Assembly: GCA_964592905.1 (NCBI GenBank)
Contig: CAZQGJ010000038.1
Span: 1-6,720 of the forward strand
Direction: 5' to 3'
DNA length: 6,720 bases
DNA from: CAZQGJ01 sp964592905
GTDB taxonomy: Bacteria > Patescibacteriota > UBA1384 > CAYGGE01
A model generated the notes under the pieces. The model made no database searches and was not told the DNA's origin. It saw only the letters and a program-made list of their open reading frames with translations. This document shows positions 1 through 6,354 of this stretch, piece after piece; position 1 is the first letter of the stretch, and each line of letters begins with the position of its first letter. A program made the translations under genes and the position numbers.

Positions 1-443
1 CCATCATTTGGTCCATTTTCAATTAAATTAACAACTCCGACCGCCTCGATGAAATTCGGCGTTGTGCCGTAGAGGGTGGCCGCGCCGGTCTTGTCGCCAA
101 CCTTAAGTGTTCCGGCCACGAGGCTGATCGGGGCAACTGCCTGAATCGAGTCAAGCTGCTCGATCGCCTTAATATCGGCGGCGGTAATAATATCGCCGGT
201 CAAAAAGTTGGCCGGATTGCCGCCCTGTTGGCCAGGGTTCAAGCTAGTTAATTGACCGCCGGTCAAGGTCAAAACGTTGGTGCCCATGCCGCGGATGAGT
301 CCCGAGACATCGTTTTTGAGCCCTTCGCCGAGTGAGATTAACAGTGTCACCGAGGCAACGCCGATAACTACTCCAATGATATTTAAGCTAGAGCGAACCT
401 TGTTGCTCCAGATTGATTGCAAGGCTGAACGGACATTTTCCAT
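1..443 (-). CDS. MacB/FtsX-type ABC transporter permease, N-terminal part (cut by window edge)
   Basis: This is the membrane subunit of an ABC transporter, probably an exporter or efflux type that works with the ATPase encoded just upstream. About 147 residues are visible from the ATG at 443; the rest lies beyond position 1. The N-terminus has the family's usual layout: an amphipathic lead (MENVRSALQSIWSNKVRSSL), a first membrane helix at about residues 20-38 containing GVVIGVASVTLLISLGEG, then the start of an extracytoplasmic MacB-like domain with 'GTNVLTLTGG', 'ITAADIKAIEQLDSIQAVAP' and 'LYGTTPNFIEA'. The start is supported by AGGAAAGG 7 bases upstream. The ATPase stop codon lies 1 base before the ATG, so the two are almost certainly co-translated. 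The substrate cannot be told from the sequence. A Gly/Gln/Asn-rich stretch at about residues 61-77 looks like a loop insertion. Confidence 0.9.
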   Translation of the reverse strand, partial: MENVRSALQSIWSNKVRSSLNIIGVVIGVASVTLLISLGEGLKNDVSGLIRGMGTNVLTLTGGQLTSLNPGQQGGNPANFLTGDIITAADIKAIEQLDSIQAVAPISLVAGTLKVGDKTGAATLYGTTPNFIEAVGVVNLIENGPND

Positions 444-444
444 C

Positions 445-1143
445 TTAAATCCTTTCCTGAATCTGGCCGTCAAGAATATGAATCGTTCTTTGACAACGAG
501 CCGCTACTTTGGGGTCGTGAGTGATGAGAATGATAGTCTTACCCTGTTTATGAAGCTTGGACAAGAGGTCCAAAATCTGGGTGCCGCTTCGGCTATCGAG
601 GTTGCCAGTCGGTTCATCGGCCAAAATTATTTCCGGATCGTTAATCAAAGCTCGAGCAATAGCGACGCGCTGTTTCTCGCCACCCGATAGTTCGTTAGGT
701 TTATGGAGGGCGCGGCTGGCTAAGCCGACTTCTTCTAATAGCTTAAGTCCATGCTGACGTAGCTCGCCACGGTTAGTCTTGGTGCGGTTTTTAAGATAGC
801 TAGTCGGTACTAAGACATTATCGATGGCATTCAGTCGTGAGAGCAGTTGGAACGACTGAAAGACGAAACCTATCTTCTCATTGCGAAGTTTGGCCAATTG
901 GCTATCGGGTAAGGTCAGAGTAATCGGCTGTTCATCGATAAAAAGTTGACCGCCCGAAGGTCGATCGAGTAATCCGAGTAGGTTCATCAGGGTAGATTTA
1001 CCCGAGCCTGAAGGCCCCATAATCGCCACCATCTCGCCCTGTTTAATAGTTAGCTCGATATTGATTAGTGCCGGCACCGTTAATTGACCTGTTTGATAAA
1101 CTTTTTGAACCTGTTTTAATTGGTAGATAAGTTTGTTTTTCAT
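445..1143 (-). CDS. ABC transporter ATP-binding protein, LolD/MacB family
   Basis: This is the cytoplasmic ATPase of an ABC transporter, expected to drive the FtsX/MacB-type permease encoded right after it. Numbered from the ATG at 1143 (232 residues, a normal length for LolD-like ATPases), it has a complete set of motifs: Walker A GPSGSGKST (43-51), Q-loop FVFQ (Q96), signature LSGGEKQR (152-159), Walker B IILADEPTGNLD (from 172; catalytic Glu 177) and the H-loop ITHD (H209). The 'ADEPTGNLDSRSG' stretch is typical of the LolD/MacB/FtsE branch. An in-frame TTG at 1149 would add two residues, but the AAGG at 1154-1151 is 7 bases from the ATG and only 1 from the TTG, so the ATG is preferred. 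The upstream GT4 gene ends 2 bases before this start. The family is firm; the exported substrate (lipoprotein, peptide or drug) is unknown. Confidence 0.95.
   Translation of the reverse strand: MKNKLIYQLKQVQKVYQTGQLTVPALINIELTIKQGEMVAIMGPSGSGKSTLMNLLGLLDRPSGGQLFIDEQPITLTLPDSQLAKLRNEKIGFVFQSFQLLSRLNAIDNVLVPTSYLKNRTKTNRGELRQHGLKLLEEVGLASRALHKPNELSGGEKQRVAIARALINDPEIILADEPTGNLDSRSGTQILDLLSKLHKQGKTIILITHDPKVAARCQRTIHILDGQIQERI
451..458 (-). promoter_or_regulatory. Ribosome binding site of the ABC permease gene
   Basis: On the minus strand AGGAAAGG lies 7 bases before the ATG at 443 and sits inside the last codons of the ATPase gene. It fixes the permease start and indicates translation coupled to the upstream gene. 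Confidence 0.7.
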
Positions 1144-1145
1144 TT

Positions 1146-2240
1146 TCAATCCTTAATAATCTCTTGATAGAGCTTCAGTGTTTCGGCCGCCATCTTGGCC
1201 CAAGAGTATTTGGCTAATTGTTGATCGCCTCGTTTAACGAGCTCGTGTCTGAGTTGAGTATCGGTAGCGATCTGGCGAACGGCCTGTTGGATCGAGGTTG
1301 GTTGATTAGTATCGAAGTATAGCGCTGCCTCGCCCAGGAGTTCGGGCATGGTGCTGGCTCGGTTGGCCAAGACGGGCGTGTGGTGAGCCATCGCCTCGAG
1401 CGGTGGCAGGCCAAAACCCTCGGCATGCGAAGGAAAGACAAAGGCCAAGGCCTCGGAATAGAGCTGGCTCAACTGTTCATCACTGACAAAACCAGGCAGC
1501 CTTAGCCGTGGCTGATTTTGGGCTAAGTTCTTAATTTGCTTGGCTAGCTCAGGAAAATTTGCGCTTGGCTTGCCGGGCAAGACCAGATCAAGATCTAGTT
1601 CATCGGCGACTGCCGACCAGGCCTCGATTAACTCAATCAAGCCTTTGTGAGGCCGCCATTGGGCTACTGCCAAGAGATACGGTTTGGTCTTTGGGCCTTT
1701 AGATTCTGCACTATTAGATAGCTGTGGCGTAAAGGCACCCTCGTAAATCGGTTTAATCTTATCGGGGTTGAGGTGCAAACTTTGTGCCACATCCTTGGCG
1801 ACGAATTTGGTCGGCGTAATGACTAAGCGACTGGCCCAAGCGGCGTGTTGCAGGTTAGCTAAAAAGGCTAACCGTCGTAACGGGCTTGTCTGGGTTGGTT
1901 GATGCAGCATTATCAGGTCGTGAATCGTCACCATAAACGGCCGAGGCGAGAAGATCGGATGGTTAAAGTTGAGATAGTGAACCAAATCTGGTCGAAGCTT
2001 GCGAATGATCGCTGGCAGCTTTAACTGTTCGGCTAAAGAGTAGTGTGGGATATCTATGACTAATGGTTCGAAATTCTTGGCCGTCAGTTGATACTCAAGG
2101 CGATCAGCAGGAGTGAGCAGGATGGTATAGCGATTGAGTTGGTCAAGCTTGGCTAGCTCGTCAATTAACTCGCGACTATACCGGCCGAGACCAGCCGTAC
2201 TTTGACGATAAAATCTAGCATCGATAACAATATGTGCCAT
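1146..2240 (-). CDS. Glycosyltransferase family 4 (GT-B fold), mannosyltransferase-like
   Basis: This enzyme is expected to transfer a sugar from a nucleotide-sugar donor to a growing surface glycan on the inner face of the membrane. The 364 residues match a full-length GT4 enzyme. The N-terminal domain opens with 'IVIDARFYRQSTAGLGRYSREL', whose GLGRY loop at 17-21 is characteristic, and has 'VTIHDL' (104-109). The C-terminal donor domain has 'LLAVAQWRPHKGLIELIEAW' with Arg196 and Lys199 in the phosphate-binding position, and the retaining-enzyme E-x7-E motif in EGFGLPPLE (Glu274, Glu282), followed by 'VLANRASTMPELLGEAALYF'. The start is chosen because the family begins in just this way. No good Shine-Dalgarno is present: AGGGG lies only 2 bases from the ATG and is locked in an inverted repeat. 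Donor and acceptor cannot be named; the closest style is that of mannosyl- or rhamnosyltransferases in O-antigen loci. Confidence 0.93.
   Translation of the reverse strand: MAHIVIDARFYRQSTAGLGRYSRELIDELAKLDQLNRYTILLTPADRLEYQLTAKNFEPLVIDIPHYSLAEQLKLPAIIRKLRPDLVHYLNFNHPIFSPRPFMVTIHDLIMLHQPTQTSPLRRLAFLANLQHAAWASRLVITPTKFVAKDVAQSLHLNPDKIKPIYEGAFTPQLSNSAESKGPKTKPYLLAVAQWRPHKGLIELIEAWSAVADELDLDLVLPGKPSANFPELAKQIKNLAQNQPRLRLPGFVSDEQLSQLYSEALAFVFPSHAEGFGLPPLEAMAHHTPVLANRASTMPELLGEAALYFDTNQPTSIQQAVRQIATDTQLRHELVKRGDQQLAKYSWAKMAAETLKLYQEIIKD
1151..1154 (-). promoter_or_regulatory. Ribosome binding site deciding the ABC ATPase start
   Basis: The minus strand reads AAGG, then 7 bases, then ATG at 1143. 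The same element is only 1 base from the alternative TTG at 1149, which argues for the ATG. It lies within the 3' end of the GT4 gene. Confidence 0.55.
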
Positions 2241-2272
2241 AGCCCCTAGTTTAACAGGTTAAACTAGGGGCT
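2241..2272 (-). terminator. Perfect inverted repeat between the large gene and the GT4 gene: possible terminator or start-occluding hairpin
   Basis: The arms AGCCCCTAGTTTAAC (2241-2255) and GTTAAACTAGGGGCT (2258-2272) are exact reverse complements separated by 2 bases. In RNA this would form about 14 base pairs with a 4-base loop. It begins 21 bases after the large gene's stop and ends directly against the GT4 ATG. There is no T-run after the stem on either strand, so it is not a textbook intrinsic terminator. It could weaken read-through, hold the only Shine-Dalgarno-like bases (AGGGG) in the stem, protect the upstream mRNA end or be a protein-binding palindrome. The repeat is certain; the role is not. 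Confidence 0.5.
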
Positions 2273-2293
2273 GACAAGACTGACAGTTACGTT

Positions 2294-5200
2294 TTAACGA
2301 CGACCGAATATTGCGTTGATAATGTTCCTGATTATCTGTTGAACACTAATGGGCGACGTGGCTGGCTTTGGCGTATTGGAAGGTCGAGGCTTAGATGTAG
2401 ATGTAGATGTCGGTCTCGGTGAGCTGGTATTAGTTGGCCTGATAGAGGCGGTAGTTGTAGCCGTTGGAGTAGCCGTACTCGTAGGGGCCGGTGTCGGCGT
2501 AGTTGTTGGCTTCGGTATGGCGGTGGCCGTAGTAGTCGGAACTGGTGTGGCTGTTGCTATTGGTTTCGGTGTGGCAGTTGCTGTCGGAGTTGGAATAGAA
2601 GTGGGAACGACCGGAGTGGGTGTAGATGTGGCTATAGTAGTGGGGGTGGGAACCACAGTAGGCACAGGTGTAGCCGTAGGCGTAGGCTCTGGCGTCAGAT
2701 GGAAAGGTATTGTTGTATCAACGAAAGTAAAGAGCTGTCCGCATGTACCCGAGATAGAATGGAGAATATAAAAGTCTCTCAGCGCATTAGCTTTAGCGGG
2801 TGCATTTCTCTCGTCTAGATCTAGGCGAACGTTTTCGAGAAACTTGAATTCATAAATCCCTAGATCAACTACAACGCTTGATTGTGCGGGGATTGTGTAC
2901 CTTCTAGTATCCTTTTTGTAGTCTATTGGCCTTAGACTCATGACCTTGGGATCGGCTACCATGATTGCATAACCATCATGTGGAACAGTGTCCGTATTAG
3001 TTATCTTAAGGCTTAAAGTACGATTATCTGCCGAAGCGTCATAGCCTTGATTGTAATATACCTTGCTTCTTGTTATGGGATTAAACTCCAGTGTTATTTT
3101 TGGCTCAACTGTTACGTTGCAGTTTGAAATCGAAGACAGCCCATTATTTGGCTTTGTAAGCCGGTCGAGTCTTTTTTCTATAGAGTAAGGTCTGAAAGAA
3201 TCGAAATATTTACAGCGAGCATAGTTAGCGTCTTCTTGATTAATAATGATGCCAACGGGAAGGTCTTCGTAGTTTATGTTGAGCTTGAAAGCGCCTAGGT
3301 TAAGTTCTCTCGATGATTTCGCCGCAATCGCTGGTATGTGGCCTATCAAGACCCCTTGATCTGTCGTATATGCTATATCTTTCAACTCTCGTAGCTGTGT
3401 TAGATTTCGGTCGACCAGCAGTGGAGCGTCGTTAATTTGGCGGACTGGGCGAGTTTCTGATGGTTCCTTTTGACCATCAGGCGTATCGTACAGTTTGAAC
3501 TGCCAATTAGAAGAATCCTTATTTGAATCGTTTGTTATTCTAAGGTAGACATTTGTATCATAGGCCAAATTAGTATGGTCTAGGCTATCTTTTAAGGTAG
3601 TCTCGGATCTAATGTCAAACTTTATTGCGCTACAAGGAGGCTCGATATTAATCGCTTCTCCCGCCTTGATGGTAGTATCCATTGGCGTCTTTTCGGCTGG
3701 TTCGTACCTATAGAGCTCATATTTGGGCTTAATATCAAAAGTTAAAACACGGCCGATTGACTTTAGTTCATCGACTGGCGGGAGATTAACTATTCCTGTT
3801 GTGAACGTATTCTTATTAGGACATGTATAATCTAGGTACCGTGCCCAGCCATCACCCTCTAAGGCAATTGTAGGTGAGTAGATATAATTGAAGTACCCTG
3901 ATTTCTTTGCCAATACGTTAGTCCTAAAACGTTCGAAGCTAAAGTAGGTACTAAGTATTTCCGGCTCGGATACTCTAAACTTGACATAGTCTGTGTATTC
4001 CGGTGCAATCGTTAGATTTAATGCCGTCGGTCGTTGCCCTGGTTTTAGGCTAACTTGCGCTATAGGTTGTTGCGCTAAGTCATTTTCGCACTTTAGTAGT
4101 TTATTCATGTCGGATTCAGAGAGTCTCCCTACTTCCGATATCGATATATTTGATTTGTGCAATTTATGTACCGTGATCATTGTGACGTTTCGATTACTTG
4201 TATATATTCGTGCAATACAGTCGATATTGGTCGATCTCGCGTTGTATTCTTTAGAAAAGCAATCGTCACTATTAGTTAGCTTTGCCTGGATACTATCGCG
4301 GTTCGTCAGAGTATTCCAGCCAGTGCCTCCATTTTTAAGCTGTGTGGCCATTGTCTGATGCGTGTAGAAGTCTTCTATAGTGGATAGTATGTTTAATTGT
4401 GTCGTTTCAAATGAGTATGTTGCATCGGTTACATTATCCTTTACGACCAGTGTTTTTTTAGCATTGTCGTAGTAGAAAGAGTCTGAATAGATAACATCGT
4501 TGAAGTGTAGATCTAGATTGTTAAGTGCATTAGTTGTACTTAACGAATATGCGGGTCTATATACAATACCCATCTCGTCGAATGTATACTTTAAGTCCGA
4601 AGTAGCTAGTATCGACTCGTAGAGATGCCAGGGGTAGCTAGCCTGAGGAAGTATCGGTATCTCCGGAGAGTCAGTGAGGATTACTTTTTCTTCGCCAAAG
4701 CCAGCGATCAAATGGGGACCCGGAAACACCTGTTTGCCTACCCTTACGTCTAGGGATTCTCGTAGTGTCGAAGGTAGACGCTGGAGATTATCGCCATAGA
4801 TACTGTTTGCAATCCTGTATTTTATTGTTGGATCGAGCGTCGATTCAATATAGTATTGGTTATCGATCTTCTTTAGGTAGCCGGAATTAGAGTGTTCAGG
4901 AACTTTTACTGCTAGCTTAGAGGGCAAAGCGATTGATTTTTGAGTATCTTGTATATTGTGATCTGTCGTAAGGTCTGTAACCACGAAAACTAAGCGATTC
5001 AAAGACTTGTCTCTTGCAAGATATCCTTTTGTTAGTAGTGGCGTGTCAGTAGAGCCGAAGAAATCAGGGGAAGTCTTTGATATTCTAGCGCGACGATCTG
5101 GGTTGATAACTACCCCATAGTGCTGCTCTAATTTAGTTAAGGCTTGAGAGGTGTATGCTGGAGGTATATTAACTAACTCAGCTACATCCGGATCTATCTG

Positions 5201-5581
5201 ATTTAATGCGACTGTTTTTGTTTGAATTACTTTTAATTTCGGGAATTCAAATTTATTAAAAGGATTTTCGCAGTAAGATTTATACCCTATGCATTGAGGG
5301 TAGCTTAAATGTGCATACACTGTCGTCTCGAGCTTATTTTCAGCGACAGCCAATGGCACGAAGCGATACTCATTGTTAGGTGTATCATCACCGAATATTT
5401 TAAGTCCGCTATTAGCGCCGTAAACAGTCACGGTCCCCTCGGTGTTAACTAGATCTCTGAGCCCCATTATTGCTATATTTGGTTCCAACTCATCTGCACT
5501 AGCTCCGCCTCTGCTATCGATCATAAAGCCAATGAAAGTGATAATTAGGATTAAGCCGAGTGCAATTAACTGTTTACGCAT
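2294..5581 (-). CDS. Large exported protein of unknown family with Thr/Pro-rich C-terminal stalk
   Basis: I do not recognise the family. The 1095-residue product begins with a signal peptide (MRKQ, a hydrophobic stretch at about 5-21, then a likely signal peptidase I cut after ASA at 29), so it is exported. Residues 30 to about 640 are mixed beta-type sequence without a known motif. Two related segments follow (about 653-769 and 827-914), each with an 'ITN(D/T)' strand and an 'IPA..SS' strand ending in LG-x-(F/Y). Next comes a Thr/Pro/Ser stalk (963-1077), then a tail, ISVQQIIRNIINAIFGRR. Ten cysteines are present, including a C-x6-C pair at 97/104, so disulfides are possible. No LPxTG motif, lipobox or C-terminal membrane helix is visible. 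The start is supported by AGGTAGGG 5 bases upstream. The gene follows the GT2 by 35 bases and is AT-richer than its neighbours. A surface adhesin or stalked envelope protein is an inference. Confidence 0.9.
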   Translation of the reverse strand: MRKQLIALGLILIITFIGFMIDSRGGASADELEPNIAIMGLRDLVNTEGTVTVYGANSGLKIFGDDTPNNEYRFVPLAVAENKLETTVYAHLSYPQCIGYKSYCENPFNKFEFPKLKVIQTKTVALNQIDPDVAELVNIPPAYTSQALTKLEQHYGVVINPDRRARISKTSPDFFGSTDTPLLTKGYLARDKSLNRLVFVVTDLTTDHNIQDTQKSIALPSKLAVKVPEHSNSGYLKKIDNQYYIESTLDPTIKYRIANSIYGDNLQRLPSTLRESLDVRVGKQVFPGPHLIAGFGEEKVILTDSPEIPILPQASYPWHLYESILATSDLKYTFDEMGIVYRPAYSLSTTNALNNLDLHFNDVIYSDSFYYDNAKKTLVVKDNVTDATYSFETTQLNILSTIEDFYTHQTMATQLKNGGTGWNTLTNRDSIQAKLTNSDDCFSKEYNARSTNIDCIARIYTSNRNVTMITVHKLHKSNISISEVGRLSESDMNKLLKCENDLAQQPIAQVSLKPGQRPTALNLTIAPEYTDYVKFRVSEPEILSTYFSFERFRTNVLAKKSGYFNYIYSPTIALEGDGWARYLDYTCPNKNTFTTGIVNLPPVDELKSIGRVLTFDIKPKYELYRYEPAEKTPMDTTIKAGEAINIEPPCSAIKFDIRSETTLKDSLDHTNLAYDTNVYLRITNDSNKDSSNWQFKLYDTPDGQKEPSETRPVRQINDAPLLVDRNLTQLRELKDIAYTTDQGVLIGHIPAIAAKSSRELNLGAFKLNINYEDLPVGIIINQEDANYARCKYFDSFRPYSIEKRLDRLTKPNNGLSSISNCNVTVEPKITLEFNPITRSKVYYNQGYDASADNRTLSLKITNTDTVPHDGYAIMVADPKVMSLRPIDYKKDTRRYTIPAQSSVVVDLGIYEFKFLENVRLDLDERNAPAKANALRDFYILHSISGTCGQLFTFVDTTIPFHLTPEPTPTATPVPTVVPTPTTIATSTPTPVVPTSIPTPTATATPKPIATATPVPTTTATAIPKPTTTPTPAPTSTATPTATTTASIRPTNTSSPRPTSTSTSKPRPSNTPKPATSPISVQQIIRNIINAIFGRR
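2351..2695 (-). repeat. Low-complexity Thr/Pro/Ser stalk coding region with degenerate tandem repeats
   Basis: This stretch encodes residues 963-1077 of the large exported protein, built almost only from Thr, Pro, Ala, Ser and Val. An 18-residue (54-base) unit occurs twice in tandem at residues 1001-1018 and 1019-1036 (bases 2581-2474), with 12 of 18 residues the same and the core PKP at the same place. A perfect (TAGATG)x3 hexamer run sits at 2392-2409 and encodes Thr-Ser alternation. Acidic residues are nearly absent, with one Glu at 965. Lys and Arg appear only from residue 1006 on, so the stalk becomes basic towards its end. Such segments are typical wall-spanning or O-glycosylated linkers. 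Confidence 0.9.
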
Positions 5582-5586
5582 AAAAT

Positions 5587-5594
5587 CCCTACCT
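5587..5594 (-). promoter_or_regulatory. Ribosome binding site of the large exported protein gene
   Basis: The minus strand reads AGGTAGGG, then ATTTT, then the ATG at 5581. The AGGG half is 5 bases from the start codon. It lies in the 35-base gap after the GT2 stop and confirms the start placed just before the signal peptide. Confidence 0.6.
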
Positions 5595-5616
5595 TTTTTA
5601 GTCTGGTTACCATCGT

Positions 5617-6354
5617 CTAATCTTTGTCGGTGCTTGTCAACTTTTTATATTTGCCCATCCGCACATTGAGCCAAACGGCTGCTACCTCTTCGAGGGTGTA
5701 GATGGCGGCTCGGCCAGCACGGAGCTTGGAGCCGCGGGCATCGTGCCACTGGATTGGCACCTCGCGAACCGGTAAACCTAGAATGCGGGCAATCGTTAAG
5801 ACCTCGACATCGAAGCCCCAGCGATCGATCAGGGTTTGCTGAAAGATCTCTTGAGCCGCCTGCCTCGTAAAGAGTTTAAAGCCGCACTGCGTATCGGCAT
5901 AAGGCAGGCCAAGGACTAGGCGAAAGATCTGGTTACCGGCGTAGCTAATAAACTGGCGCATCAGGCTCTGTTGAATATGAACGACGCTGCCTTCGGCGTG
6001 ACGAGAGCCGATAGCAATCGGGACCTCTTCTAGAGCGGTTAAGAGAGCAGGTAGCTCGGTGATCGGAGCCGAACTATCGGCATCCATAAACAAGATCAGC
6101 TTGCCGTTAGCGGCGAGCATGCCTCGACGGATGGCCGCCCCTTTGCCCATATTGAGCTTTTGCTTGATGTATTGTTGAACGAGGCCCGAGACGGCTGCTT
6201 CGGTAGCATCGGTTGAGCCGTCATCGACCACGATAATCTCGCAGTCGAGGTGGTGAGTTGAGGCAAACTTTTGAATACTGGTCAGCGTGGGAACGATTCT
6301 CTGACTCTCGTTATAGGCTGGAATAACGACGCTCAGATCATACTTTTTAGGCAC
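5617..6354 (-). CDS. GT2 glycosyltransferase, dolichyl/polyprenyl-phosphate sugar synthase type (ALG5/DPM1-like)
   Basis: This enzyme is expected to transfer glucose or mannose from a nucleotide sugar to a polyprenyl phosphate at the cytoplasmic membrane face, supplying lipid-linked sugar for later use outside. The 245 residues cover a complete GT-A domain: VVIPAYNE (9-16), VVDDGSTD (42-49), NMGKGAA (68-74), the metal-binding DADSS (91-95), IGSRH (115-119), DTQCGFKLF (154-162), RWGFDVE (178-184) and 'VREVPIQWHD'. The DTQCGFKLF and RWGFDVE motifs are those of the ALG5-type dolichyl-phosphate glucosyltransferase group. No C-terminal membrane helices are present. The start is GTG at 6354, chosen because AGGAGGT ends 4 bases upstream. 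It overlaps the end of the upstream polymerase-like gene by 8 bases, which implies coupled translation. The family is firm, but glucose versus mannose cannot be decided. Confidence 0.94.
   Translation of the reverse strand: MPKKYDLSVVIPAYNESQRIVPTLTSIQKFASTHHLDCEIIVVDDGSTDATEAAVSGLVQQYIKQKLNMGKGAAIRRGMLAANGKLILFMDADSSAPITELPALLTALEEVPIAIGSRHAEGSVVHIQQSLMRQFISYAGNQIFRLVLGLPYADTQCGFKLFTRQAAQEIFQQTLIDRWGFDVEVLTIARILGLPVREVPIQWHDARGSKLRAGRAAIYTLEEVAAVWLNVRMGKYKKLTSTDKD

Noticed and set aside
277..690. Plus-strand open frame across the ABC permease/ATPase junction
   Set aside because: It overlaps two well-supported minus-strand genes with intact family motifs, and its own product resembles nothing known to me.
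1214..1441. Second minus-strand frame within the GT4 gene
   Set aside because: It is an out-of-frame shadow of the conserved GT4 donor domain with Arg/Ser/Pro-rich nonsense sequence.
2294..2350. Sortase-type LPxTG anchor at the C-terminus of the large protein
   Set aside because: No LPxTG-like motif and no hydrophobic membrane span precede the terminal Arg-Arg.
2349..2771. Plus-strand open frame encoding a Gly/Val-rich 140-residue product
   Set aside because: It is the antisense of the Thr/Pro stalk codons of the large gene. Its repetitive Val-Gly make-up is a mirror of that low complexity, and there is no convincing start context.
3993..4358. Plus-strand open frame inside the large gene, with some hydrophobic stretches
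   Set aside because: It is antisense to a continuous minus-strand reading frame and lacks a ribosome binding site or recognisable domain.
5611..5640. Possible promoter for the large gene with a perfect TTGACA at 5640-5635 on the minus strand
   Set aside because: At a 17-base spacer the -10 position reads GACGAT (3 of 6 matches), and nearby spacings are no better. The TTGACA also overlaps the last GT2 codons, so it may be chance.
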